From positions 1 to 22,806 of the forward strand of contig CAKURH010000060.1 of NCBI GenBank assembly GCA_934675625.1: a stretch of DNA of 22,806 bases, in the 5' to 3' direction. Shown here in pieces: positions 1 to 7,379 of this stretch. The notes under the pieces were generated by a model. It was not told where the DNA came from and did not search any database. It saw only the letters and a list, made by a program, of their open reading frames with translations. The DNA comes from an uncultured Kiritimatiellota bacterium. GTDB taxonomy: Bacteria > Verrucomicrobiota > Kiritimatiellia > RFP12 > UBA1067. The translations under genes were made by a program, and so were the position numbers. The number at the start of each line of letters is the position of its first letter. Within the stretch, counting starts at the first letter, position 1.

Positions 1-361
1 AATTGTCACGAATTGAGATTTGTGCAGATTCGTGTTGATTCGTGGACACCCATTCTTCTTCCTCTCCGTGCCTCCGTCCCTCCTCGTTCTTCGTGCTCAG
101 CGTCGCAGACCCTCCGACAGGCACCGCAGGCATTCTCTCCTTGCTCGCGCGCGTCACAGCCCCCGTGACCGTTGCGACCGCCGCGAAGCCGCCGAAGACA
201 AGGACAGCCGACAGCCCGTACCACCGTACCGCCACACGAATATGCGAAGGGAAACGAGCAAGCCCAAGCGCGAACGCAGCAAGAGCGACTCCGGCAAGGC
301 CAAGGCCGCAGCCCCACAGCAGAGCCCCGTCGAAAGCCGCCTTTAGCACCTGCGCATCCAC
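1..361 (-). CDS. Membrane protein of unknown function, N-terminal part (runs off left edge)
   Basis: An open frame of 120 codons without a stop begins at a GTG (361-359), preceded at 9 nt by a full Shine-Dalgarno AAGGAGG (minus strand, 377-371). It follows rnfD by 41 nt, so it probably belongs to the same transcript. The predicted protein starts MDAQVLKAAFDGALL and shows two hydrophobic segments, roughly residues 11-35 and 46-69, separated by a short basic loop. A polar tail rich in Glu, Arg, Asn and Gln follows (from about residue 86). The tail is encoded by short-period repeat DNA at 17-87, so it may be a late insertion or extension. It does not resemble RnfG, RnfE, RnfA or RnfB, the usual partners after rnfD. 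I do not recognise the family. The start is well supported; the 3' end and the function are unknown. Confidence 0.65.
   Translation of the reverse strand, partial: MDAQVLKAAFDGALLWGCGLGLAGVALAAFALGLARFPSHIRVAVRWYGLSAVLVFGGFAAVATVTGAVTRASKERMPAVPVGGSATLSTKNEEGRRHGEEEEWVSTNQHESAQISIRDN
17..46. repeat. 10-bp micro tandem repeat (three units)
   Basis: Three consecutive 10-bp units on the plus strand: GATTTGTGCA, GATTCGTGTT, GATTCGTGGA. An inverted copy of the core, CACGAATT, lies just outside at 7-14, so CACGAAT can pair with either ATTCGTG. The tract is read in frame by the left-edge membrane protein gene. Confidence 0.7.
64..87. repeat. 8-bp micro tandem repeat (three units)
   Basis: Plus-strand units CTCCGTGC, CTCCGTCC and the degenerate CTCCTCGT, pyrimidine-biased. 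The sequence lies in the coding tail of the left-edge gene and accounts for its Arg/Gly/Glu-rich residues. Confidence 0.55.
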
Positions 362-370
362 AAAGATTCG

Positions 371-377
371 CCTCCTT
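371..377 (-). promoter_or_regulatory. Shine-Dalgarno deciding a GTG start
   Basis: AAGGAGG on the minus strand, with 9 nt (CGAATCTTT) before the GTG at 361. It is the strongest ribosome-binding site noticed in the window and is the main reason for calling the left-edge gene. Confidence 0.7.
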
Positions 378-402
378 CAAAAGGCGGCGATGATGGGTGT
401 GC

Positions 403-1398
403 TCATCGGGCTCGCAATCCACCAAACGGCTTCGGCTGGGTCCAGCGGTTGATGAGCGGACAGACCGCGTTCATGATGAGGATCGCGAACGAGCAGCCTT
501 CGGGATAGGCGCCGAACTGGCGAATCACCATGCAGAGAAGCCCGCAACCGCAGCCGAAGATCAGCTTGCCAAGGCTCGTCGTCGGCGAGGTCACGTAGTC
601 CGTCGCCATGAAGCACGCGCCGATCATCACGCCGCCCGTCAGGATCTCGACGTACGCCGGCGCACGTCCTGCGAAGAAGGCGTAGACGGCAACCGTCGCG
701 AGGAACGAGACGGGAATGTGCCAGGTGATCACCTTGCGGACAAGCAGGTAGGCCGCGCCCAGGGCGAGCGCGAGCGCCGAGACTTCGCCGATGCAGCCGG
801 GCATGTTACCGATCAGCAGATCCCAGAGGCCAGGAATCCGACCCGCCGGGCCGTACTTCACGAAGACGAGCGGCGTCGCCGTCGTCAGCGCCTCAACGGG
901 CGGCGTCGCGGAGGTCGTCGCCGCACAGCACGCGCCACCGTGCGCGAGAGGCCGTAGCCACGTCGTCATCGGCCCCGTGAACGAGATGAGCATGAACGCG
1001 CGCGCCGCGAGGGCCGGGTTGAACGGATTCATGCCGAGTCCGCCGAAGACCTGCTTGGCGACGCCGATGGCGAAAACCGAGCCGACGACCGCCATCCAGA
1101 GCGGCAGCCCCGCCGGAAGGTTGAGGGCGAGCAGCAGCCCCGTCACGACGGCCGAGAGGTCGCCGATCGTGTTCTCGCGCCGCATCGCGAGACGGCAGAG
1201 GGCTTCCGTGACGAGACACGTCGCGACGCACGTCGCAATCGTCCAGACCGCCGGGAGCCCGAAGAACCAAATGCCGGCCGCCGTCGTCGGCAGCAGGGCG
1301 ATGAGGACGTCGAGCATGATGCGCGAGACGGAGCTTCGCGCATGCGCATGCGGCGAGCTGGAAAGGATGTAATGTTCGGCTGTGTCTTTTGGTTTCAT
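403..1398 (-). CDS. rnfD: Rnf complex subunit RnfD (ion-translocating ferredoxin:NAD+ oxidoreductase)
   Basis: RnfD is the integral-membrane, FMN-carrying subunit of the Rnf complex, which couples electron flow between ferredoxin and NAD+ to ion pumping. The protein is 331 aa from the ATG at 1398, a normal family length. It has many hydrophobic helices, the signature GGLGMNPFNPALAARAF (about residues 119-135), a TTATPL segment (about 172-177) matching the place where RnfD/NqrB proteins attach FMN to Thr, and the C-terminal signature GAYPEGCSFAILIMNAVCPL. The frame stays open upstream to 1686, but that extension overlaps rnfC and is Arg-rich nonsense, so it was rejected. No clear Shine-Dalgarno precedes the ATG. 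rnfC lies 59 nt upstream. The product identity is firm. Confidence 0.95.
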   Translation of the reverse strand: MKPKDTAEHYILSSSPHAHARSSVSRIMLDVLIALLPTTAAGIWFFGLPAVWTIATCVATCLVTEALCRLAMRRENTIGDLSAVVTGLLLALNLPAGLPLWMAVVGSVFAIGVAKQVFGGLGMNPFNPALAARAFMLISFTGPMTTWLRPLAHGGACCAATTSATPPVEALTTATPLVFVKYGPAGRIPGLWDLLIGNMPGCIGEVSALALALGAAYLLVRKVITWHIPVSFLATVAVYAFFAGRAPAYVEILTGGVMIGACFMATDYVTSPTTSLGKLIFGCGCGLLCMVIRQFGAYPEGCSFAILIMNAVCPLINRWTQPKPFGGLRAR

Positions 1399-1457
1399 GG
1401 GATCGAAGAGAGAGATGATAAATGGGACTAATCGGACGAGCAGGACAACTCGAACGC

Positions 1458-2843
1458 TTAGGTGGGCTTCGAGGCCGCGACGGCCTTCGCCTTTTCGGCG
1501 GCGAGGCGCGCACGAATCGAGTTCTTCGCCCGGCGGCAGAACTGGGTGATTGGACGATACGCCGGACAGCCAAACGTGCACGCGCCGCACTCGATGCAAC
1601 TCATCACGTGCGCCGCTTCGGCGGACTTGATGTCGTCCGCCTCGACGGCCTTCGCGATTTCGGCGGCGTTGAGGTTCATCGGACACGCCCGCACGCAGCG
1701 TCCGCAGTTGATGCAGGCCTGCGAGGAATACGAAAAGACCCGGCGGCGCGAGAGCAGGAGAAGCCCCGACGTCGTCTTCGTCGTCGCGATCTCCAGGTTC
1801 GGCACGGCAAAGCCCATCATCGTGCCGCCCGAAATCACCTTCGCGGGCGGCTCCGTCTCGCCGCCGCAGAAGGCGACGAGATCGGCGTACTTCGTGCCGA
1901 GCGGCGCCTCGACATTCTTCGGCTCGGCAATCGCGTCGCCGGAGACGGTCGTCACGCGCGAGAGGAGAATCTGCCCCTTCTCGACGGCGTCCGCCACGGC
2001 CGCGACCGTGCCGACGTTCTCGACGACGCAGCCGACGTCAATCGGCAGGGCCGGCGGCTCGGGCACGACGCGCCCGACCGTCGCGTAGATCTGGTGCTTC
2101 TCGGAGCCCTGCGGATAGAGGACCGGCAGGACGACGATCTCGACGTTGCCGTCGATGTCCGCAAACGCCTGCTCCAGCGCGGCGATGGCCTCCGGCTTGT
2201 TCGCCTCGACGGCTATCCGCACCGCACAGCCGCCGAGGATCTTGCGCAGGATCTCGACGCCGACGCGCACGCGATCCGCGCGCTCCAGCATGAGGCGGAA
2301 GTCGGCACAGAGGTAGGGTTCGCATTCCGCCCCGTTCACGATTAGGTATTCGCACCGCTTGTTCGGCGGCGGATTCAGCTTCACGGTCGTCGGAAAGCCC
2401 GCGCCACCCATGCCGCAGATGCCCGCGTCGTTGACGCGCGCGAGCAGGTCTTCCCGGCTGGCAGAACGCCAGTCGAGGGGATTGAGCGTCGTGGGCTGCG
2501 CGTCGAGAGTTGCGGGCTGGGGCGCCGTCGTGTCGAGGATGACCGCCGGGGCCTTTGCGCCGGACGGGCCGAGGCGCGGTTCGACAGCCTTGACGAGTCC
2601 GTTCACGGAGGCGTAGACCGGCACGGAGATGAAGCCGTTGCGTTCGCCGAGCAACTGGCCCTTCACGACGTAGTCGCCCGCCTTCACGACGCATTTCGCC
2701 GGCGCGCCGAGGTGCTGGCTCATCGAGATGACGAGCTCGGGCGGATACGGCATCGGCTCGATCGCCTTGTCGCGCGCGAGTTCCTTGTTGTAGTCGGGGT
2801 GAACGCCCCCCTTGAACCGAAACGGACTCTTGACGGTCTTCAT
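1458..2843 (-). CDS. rnfC: Rnf complex subunit RnfC
   Basis: RnfC is the peripheral NADH/FMN- and Fe-S-containing subunit of the Rnf complex. The 461-aa protein begins with the RnfC signature FKGGVHP (residues 10-16) and has a barrel-sandwich segment (about 30-100). The Nqo1-like nucleotide-binding motif GMGGAGFPT (about 144-152) follows, then NGAECEPYLC. Two ferredoxin-type 4Fe-4S motifs lie near the C-terminus: CINCGRCVRACP and CIECGACTFGCP. A Pro/Thr-rich linker (about 106-124, QPATLD then QPTTLN) is an imperfect tandem duplication. The gene starts 18 nt after manC stops, with GAGAGGAAG near the ATG as a plausible Shine-Dalgarno, and is followed by rnfD. rnfG, rnfE, rnfA and rnfB are not in the window. 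Identity is secure. Confidence 0.96.
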   Translation of the reverse strand: MKTVKSPFRFKGGVHPDYNKELARDKAIEPMPYPPELVISMSQHLGAPAKCVVKAGDYVVKGQLLGERNGFISVPVYASVNGLVKAVEPRLGPSGAKAPAVILDTTAPQPATLDAQPTTLNPLDWRSASREDLLARVNDAGICGMGGAGFPTTVKLNPPPNKRCEYLIVNGAECEPYLCADFRLMLERADRVRVGVEILRKILGGCAVRIAVEANKPEAIAALEQAFADIDGNVEIVVLPVLYPQGSEKHQIYATVGRVVPEPPALPIDVGCVVENVGTVAAVADAVEKGQILLSRVTTVSGDAIAEPKNVEAPLGTKYADLVAFCGGETEPPAKVISGGTMMGFAVPNLEIATTKTTSGLLLLSRRRVFSYSSQACINCGRCVRACPMNLNAAEIAKAVEADDIKSAEAAHVMSCIECGACTFGCPAYRPITQFCRRAKNSIRARLAAEKAKAVAASKPT

Positions 2844-2861
2844 ACCCGCTTCCTCTCTTTT

Positions 2862-3884
2862 CTAATTCCGCTCGCGCGTCGGACAAAACAGCTTTTTCAT
2901 CTCGGCGAGACGTGACTTGTCCGCAACGAGGACGGCGTCCGACGTCGTGACGACGACGAGGTTCTTCACGCCAAGCAGCGAAATGCGCGCCGCACGCGCG
3001 ATGCAGATGTTGCCGTCCGCCTCGACGACCGTGCAAGGGCCCTCGCGCACGTTGCCGCGCGTGTCGTGCGGGAAGTAGCGGTCGAACGCGCCGTAGCTGC
3101 CGACGTCGTCCCAGCCGCAGTCCGCCGCAACGACTTCGACGCGCGGCAGCTTCTCCATCACGGCGAAGTCGAAGGAGATGCGCGGCAAGTCCGCGTAAAG
3201 CTTCGCGAGGGTCGCGCACGTGAGCCTAGTCGCGCCGACCGCAGACGCGAGCGGCGCGAGGGCGGGCGCATGCGCCGCGAACGCCGCGCGAAACGTCTCC
3301 GCACGGGCGATGAACATGCCCGCGTTCCAGAGATAGCCCTTCTTGAGGTAGGCGCGCGCCCGCGTCTCGTCCGGCTTCTCGACGAACCGGCCGGACGCCG
3401 GATCGACGTAGCCGAAGCCCGTCGCCGGATATTCGGGGCGGATGCCGAGCGTGACGATCGCCGCGCGCCGCTGCGCCCGCGTCACCGCCGTCTTGACAGC
3501 GCGCGCGAACGCCTTCGGCTTCGTCACCATCTGGTCGGCCGGGAAAAAGCCGATGACGGGATTCGCGCCGCCGCCCGCAACACCGACGCCGAGCGCCACC
3601 GCCGCGCCCGTGTCGCGGCGCATCGGCTCACCGAGGATGTTCCCCTTCGGAATCTCCGGCAGCTCGCGCCGCGTCGCCGCGACGAGCGCCTTGGACGTGA
3701 TGACGAAGACGTCTTCGGGCCGCACGAGGCCGCCGAGGCGCGCGACGCTCTGGCGCATCAGGCTTTCGCCGCCGAACACGCGCAGGAACTGCTTGGGCTT
3801 CTCCGGCGTCGAGAGCGGCCAGAACCGCTCGCCCGACCCGCCCGCGAGGATGACGGCCTTGAACCGAGAGGTGCCTTTTGTCAT
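2862..3884 (-). CDS. manC: Mannose-1-phosphate guanylyltransferase (GDP-mannose synthesis)
   Basis: The enzyme joins GTP and mannose-1-phosphate to make GDP-mannose for surface polysaccharide synthesis. The 340-aa protein has the nucleotidyltransferase signature LAGGSGERFWPLSTPEKPKQF (split here as LAGGSGERFWPLS and PEKPKQF, residues 13-33). Other family blocks are GEPMRRDTGAAVALG, FFPADQMV, the sugar-binding FVEKPDE, YLWNAGMFI and the ISFDFAVMEK...DCGWDDVGS block. It ends after the left-handed helix part, so the C-terminal phosphomannose isomerase domain of the bifunctional AlgA/XanB type is absent; it is the short monofunctional form. Its ATG overlaps the stop of the upstream VWA gene by 4 nt (ATGA), indicating translational coupling. 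The gene name follows family usage. Confidence 0.93.
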   Translation of the reverse strand: MTKGTSRFKAVILAGGSGERFWPLSTPEKPKQFLRVFGGESLMRQSVARLGGLVRPEDVFVITSKALVAATRRELPEIPKGNILGEPMRRDTGAAVALGVGVAGGGANPVIGFFPADQMVTKPKAFARAVKTAVTRAQRRAAIVTLGIRPEYPATGFGYVDPASGRFVEKPDETRARAYLKKGYLWNAGMFIARAETFRAAFAAHAPALAPLASAVGATRLTCATLAKLYADLPRISFDFAVMEKLPRVEVVAADCGWDDVGSYGAFDRYFPHDTRGNVREGPCTVVEADGNICIARAARISLLGVKNLVVVTTSDAVLVADKSRLAEMKKLFCPTRERN

Positions 3885-4870
3885 TTCTTCTTGCCTCCGC
3901 CGAAACGGCCCTTGGACAGCGCAGCGCCCGCCAGCAACAGCGCGAGCCCCGGCACGAGAAAGACCTGATAGCGTTCGGCGGCGCGCTCCGCCTCCTCGTT
4001 CTGCTCCTTCGCGGCGACCTGCCGCAGGAACTTCCGGTAGATCGACCCCAACGTCGTCTCGGTCGTGCCCGCCGTCGCGAGCGCCACGTACCGCCCCTTC
4101 GAGGCTTCGGCAATCGCCTTCAGCGCCGCGTCCTCAAGTTTCACCTTCACGACTTCGCCCTTGTAGGTGAGGTTGCCGCGCCCGTCTTCGGACGGAATCG
4201 GCGCGCCGACGCGCGGATCGCCGAGGCCGACGGTGAAAATCGGGATGCCGCGCTTCTTCGCCAGTTCGGCGTTCGCCAACGCCTCGCCGCGCAGGTCGCC
4301 GCCGTCGGAAATCATGATGATCGCGTTATGGTCGTCCGCCGCCGGATCCAGCGCGTCGAGAGACGCGCGAATCGCGCTGCCGAGATCCGTCTCGCCGCGC
4401 GGCGCGGACTCGATCGTCATCTGCTCCAGCGCGCTCCGCAGGTACGCGCGATCGGTCGTGAGCGGACAGATCTGCACGCCCGTCCGCCGGAACGCGACGA
4501 GCGCACACCGGTCGCCTTTCAGCGAATCGATGAGGTCGGCGACGTCGGCCTTCGCGCGCTCCAGGCGGTTCGGCCGCACGTCCGCCGCAAGCATCGAGCG
4601 CGAGACGTCGATTGCGACGACGACGTTGCGCGAACGCTCGACGACCTTCTCCGTCACCTTGCCCCACTGCGGACGCGACGCGGCGAACAGCACAAGCGCG
4701 AGGCCCGCGAGCACGAGCGTCATCTGAAGCCCGACGGACACCGACTTCGGCACGGACAGCGTGATCTTCGTCAGGGCCTTCTCGCGCCGCGCGCGCAGGA
4801 ACGCCCACCACAGCCCCACGAACGGAACAAGGGCGACGAGAACGAGAAAGAATGGGTTGACGAAACGCAT
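3881..4870 (-). CDS. VWA-domain membrane protein, BatA/BatB-like
   Basis: The 329-aa protein has an N-terminal hydrophobic helix (about residues 5-25), a second one (about 48-64), a von Willebrand A domain (about 82-260) and a C-terminal helix (VFLVPGLALLLAGAAL) followed by a basic tail. The metal site is intact: DVSRS (D88, S90, S92) for MIDAS motif 1, a Thr in RGETDLGSA and an Asp in MISDGGDLRG. This membrane-anchored VWA layout is that of BatA/BatB (aerotolerance) proteins, which normally sit beside a MoxR ATPase and a DUF58 protein. Neither is adjacent here, so a Bat role is only suggested. It starts 4 nt after the methyltransferase stop and overlaps manC by 4 nt. Confidence 0.85.
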   Translation of the reverse strand: MRFVNPFFLVLVALVPFVGLWWAFLRARREKALTKITLSVPKSVSVGLQMTLVLAGLALVLFAASRPQWGKVTEKVVERSRNVVVAIDVSRSMLAADVRPNRLERAKADVADLIDSLKGDRCALVAFRRTGVQICPLTTDRAYLRSALEQMTIESAPRGETDLGSAIRASLDALDPAADDHNAIIMISDGGDLRGEALANAELAKKRGIPIFTVGLGDPRVGAPIPSEDGRGNLTYKGEVVKVKLEDAALKAIAEASKGRYVALATAGTTETTLGSIYRKFLRQVAAKEQNEEAERAAERYQVFLVPGLALLLAGAALSKGRFGGGKKK

Positions 4871-4874
4871 GGCT

Positions 4875-5732
4875 TCAATGGTCGATTTTTCCTTCGCCGT
4901 GCCACGGGACGAATGCGGGCACCTGGTCCAACCCGGCGGCGATCCGCTGGCGCACGGCCTCGTAGACGAGAATCGTCGCCGCCGCCGAGACGTTCAGCGA
5001 GTCGGCGAGACCCAGCATCGGAATCCGCACGCGCAGCGCCGCGCCGTCCATCCATTTCGCCGTGAGGCCGTACTGCTCCGCGCCGAGGGCAATCGCGACG
5101 TTTCCCGTCAGGTCGACCTCGAAGTGCAGCTTTTCCGCATGCGGCGTCGCCGCGAGGATCTTGAACCCGCGCGCCTTCAGGTAGGCGAGCGCCTCGTCGC
5201 TCGTCGCCTCCACGATCGGCACGGAGAACATCGTGCCCGTCGAGGCCCTGACCACGTTCGGGTTGTGGATGTCCGTCGTGCGGTCGCAGACGATGACCGC
5301 CGCGACCTTCGCCGCGTCCGCCGACCGCAGGATCGTGCCGAGGTTGCCCGGCTTCTCGATCGCCTCCGTCACGATGACGAGCGCGTGCTCGGGCAGCTTC
5401 AGGTCCTTCAGCCGGATCGACACGTGCGGCCCGACCATGAGGAGCCCGTCGGGACGCTCCTTGTAGGCGATCTTCTCGAAGCACGTCTTCGAGCAGGTGT
5501 AGACCTCCGCGCCCAGCCGTTCGCAGTCCGCGACGAGCGTCGGCTCGTTCTCGTTCTTGAGGTAGAAGTCGGGACAGTGGAAGATCGCGCGCGGACGGTA
5601 TCCGTTGTCCAGCGCGCGGCGGCACTCGCGGTAGCCCTCGACAATCATCTCGCCCGAACTCTCGCGCGTGGCGCAGCTTCTCAGCTTCACCACGTACTTG
5701 AGCTTCGGGTTGCTGGGCGACGTGATGTCCAT
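4875..5732 (-). CDS. SpoU/TrmH-family RNA 2'-O-ribose methyltransferase
   Basis: Members transfer a methyl group from S-adenosylmethionine to a ribose 2'-OH in rRNA or tRNA, through a trefoil-knot (SPOUT) fold. The 285-aa protein has an N-terminal substrate-binding domain (about 1-110, starting ITSPSNPKLKYVVKL). The three SpoU motifs follow: motif 1 EAIEKPGNLGTILRSADA with its conserved Asn and Arg, motif 2 IALGAEQYGL, and motif 3 IPMLGLADSLNVSAAATIL. The length and the N-terminal domain match the TrmH/RlmB/TsnR side of the family. The exact target nucleotide cannot be read from sequence. Its ATG directly abuts the TAA of the upstream esterase gene, and the VWA gene follows after 4 nt. Transcription should come from the esterase promoter. 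Confidence 0.93.
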   Translation of the reverse strand: MDITSPSNPKLKYVVKLRSCATRESSGEMIVEGYRECRRALDNGYRPRAIFHCPDFYLKNENEPTLVADCERLGAEVYTCSKTCFEKIAYKERPDGLLMVGPHVSIRLKDLKLPEHALVIVTEAIEKPGNLGTILRSADAAKVAAVIVCDRTTDIHNPNVVRASTGTMFSVPIVEATSDEALAYLKARGFKILAATPHAEKLHFEVDLTGNVAIALGAEQYGLTAKWMDGAALRVRIPMLGLADSLNVSAAATILVYEAVRQRIAAGLDQVPAFVPWHGEGKIDH

Positions 5733-7271
5733 TTACTTCTTCTCGATCGCGAACGCGCCGAGCGGCAGGCAGATGTCGTTGTAGAGCGCGCCGAACCACG
5801 GGGCGGAATGCAGGTAGCGCAGCTTGACCGGCGCCGCCACGCCCTCGGCCGCGACGACGAGATCCTTCCCCTTCACGGGGCCCATCCACCGGGGCTTGCC
5901 GTTGCGGTCCTTGCTCTCGACGAGATTCCGGATCTTCGCGGGCTTCCACGCGCCGTCCGCACCACAGACCTCGAAGCCGACGTCGACCGAGCCGCTGGGA
6001 TTGTAGACGTACCAGCCCTCCGCGTCGTTGAACGAGAGGACGAAAGCATCGCCATCGACCTTCCAGCTCTTGAGCGTCGGCGAGTTGTCGCGCACGGACG
6101 CCCAGCCGTAGTCGCGGCGGAGCGCATGGAGCGCAAGCCGCTTGGCGACCGTGCGCTTGTCGTTCGGGTGGATGTCCTTCAGGTTGCCGACGTCGTTGAT
6201 GACGGCCATGCCCGCGTTCGGCTCCTCCGCGTCAAACTGCGCCTGCGCCATCTGGATGTTGGCGATGCCGGCGTTGCCCCACGGCGCGAGCTGCACGAAG
6301 TAGAGTTTCAGGCCGGGGTTCGCGAACTCCTTCGCCCAGCCGTTGTAGAGCGCGTGCATCTTGTTCGCGTAGCGCGCGTACTCGCCCGCATTGTGGCAGC
6401 CCTGATACCAGATGAAGCCACGGCAGGCCATCGGCACGTAGGCGGCGACCATGCCGTTCCAGAGGGCGGACGGCTGCTGGATCCAGCTGCCGATCACGGC
6501 CGTGCGCATCTCCGGCTTCCACTCCTTCTCCGAGACGTTCTTCCAGTCGCGTTCCGCATCGAGACCCGCAAGGCCCGCATAGCCGGAGCGCGGCGTCCAG
6601 GCGTCGATGTTCGTGCCGCCCCACGAGCTGTCCACGAGGCCGATCGGGATGTCGAGCGCGTTCGCGAGCTCCAGCGCGTAGTAGTAGCCCATCGCGGACG
6701 GCAGACGCTTGCTGCTCTTCTTCCAGGCGTCGAGCAGTGCCGGCGTCATCTTCATCCATTCGGCCTTGTAGCCGTAGCGCGGCTCGACGGACGCGACAAG
6801 CGGCGTCTTCACGAGGCGCACGAACGGCTTGTCGGTGCTCATGAGCGTCAGCGCGCCCCAGCCGTCACGGTAGCGCGGGCTGCTGCCCCAAATCGGGCAG
6901 TCGGTGTTGGACTGGCCTGCGCACATCCAGACCTCGCCGACCAAGACGTCCTGCAGCTTGACGACATCCGTCTCGGCGCCCGCCGCGCGTTCGACGACGC
7001 GCAGGACGCGGCTTTCCTTCGACGCGGCCATCGGCGGCAGCTTCACCAGCCACGCGCCGTCGGACGCGGCGACCGTCTCGACCGTCGCGCCGGCGAAGGA
7101 CACGGCGACCTTCTTGCCGGGGTCGGCCTTGCCCCAGACGGGCGCCTCACGATCGCGCTGCAGCACCATGCGGTCCGCAAACGGCGTGGCGAGTTCAATC
7201 TTGGCGAAAAGCGGCAGCGCACACATGGCGGCGGCCGACAACAACAGTTCTTTTTTCAGGTTCGTGTTCAT
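5733..7271 (-). CDS. Exported sialate O-acetylesterase-like SGNH esterase
   Basis: The family removes O-acetyl groups from sialic acid or other acetylated carbohydrates. The 512-aa protein starts with a signal peptide (KKELLLSAAAMCALPLFA, residues 6-23), then a beta-rich N-domain with the family opening MVLQRDREAPVWG. The SGNH esterase domain shows the nucleophile motif AGQSN (Ser near 121), DSSWGGTNIDAW, and the catalytic DIHPNDK (His near 367). The usual family block WYQGESN reads WYQGCHN here (about residue 290), an unusual substitution. A C-terminal beta domain (about 400-500) follows. The gene opens a transcription unit: an extended -10 box ends 6 nt before the ATG, so the mRNA should be leaderless. 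It is first in the operon leading to rnfCD. The substrate is not proven. Confidence 0.9.
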   Translation of the reverse strand: MNTNLKKELLLSAAAMCALPLFAKIELATPFADRMVLQRDREAPVWGKADPGKKVAVSFAGATVETVAASDGAWLVKLPPMAASKESRVLRVVERAAGAETDVVKLQDVLVGEVWMCAGQSNTDCPIWGSSPRYRDGWGALTLMSTDKPFVRLVKTPLVASVEPRYGYKAEWMKMTPALLDAWKKSSKRLPSAMGYYYALELANALDIPIGLVDSSWGGTNIDAWTPRSGYAGLAGLDAERDWKNVSEKEWKPEMRTAVIGSWIQQPSALWNGMVAAYVPMACRGFIWYQGCHNAGEYARYANKMHALYNGWAKEFANPGLKLYFVQLAPWGNAGIANIQMAQAQFDAEEPNAGMAVINDVGNLKDIHPNDKRTVAKRLALHALRRDYGWASVRDNSPTLKSWKVDGDAFVLSFNDAEGWYVYNPSGSVDVGFEVCGADGAWKPAKIRNLVESKDRNGKPRWMGPVKGKDLVVAAEGVAAPVKLRYLHSAPWFGALYNDICLPLGAFAIEKK

Positions 7272-7277
7272 GACGCT

Positions 7278-7286
7278 ATTATACCA
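7278..7286 (-). promoter_or_regulatory. Extended -10 promoter of the esterase operon (leaderless)
   Basis: Minus strand TGG-TATAAT, with the hexamer at 7283-7278 and 6 nt (AGCGTC) before the ATG at 7271. Transcription would start at or next to the A of the ATG. No convincing -35 is seen at 17 nt. Confidence 0.7.
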
Positions 7287-7341
7287 AATTTTCGCGTCCC
7301 CCCTCGGACGTCACGCGCGCCTGATTTCTGGGGCCCCTGAA

Positions 7342-7360
7342 AACGGCCGTTAGCGCCGTT
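7342..7360 (-). terminator. Possible weak hairpin terminator after the isomerase gene
   Basis: On the minus strand, 6-bp arms AACGGC and GCCGTT with a 7-nt loop are followed only by TTC, 19 nt past the isomerase stop. A GGGGCCCC palindrome sits just beyond. The T-run is too short for a confident intrinsic terminator, but the position between two units fits. Confidence 0.3.
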
Positions 7361-7379
7361 GCGCCATTGTCAAATCGGC

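Noticed and set aside
17..87. CRISPR array at the left edge
   Set aside because: Units are 8-10 bp with no spacers; this is a micro tandem repeat.
1399..1457. Internal promoter before rnfD (TATCAT, 16 nt before the ATG)
   Set aside because: It has no TGN extension and no -35 at proper spacing; too weak to list.
1399..1686. N-terminal extension of rnfD
   Set aside because: It overlaps rnfC and is Arg-rich; the RnfD family starts at the ATG at 1398.
4761..7340. 859-codon plus-strand open frame across VWA, methylase and esterase genes
   Set aside because: Shadow frame; composition dominated by Arg, Asp, Val and Leu, with no motif.
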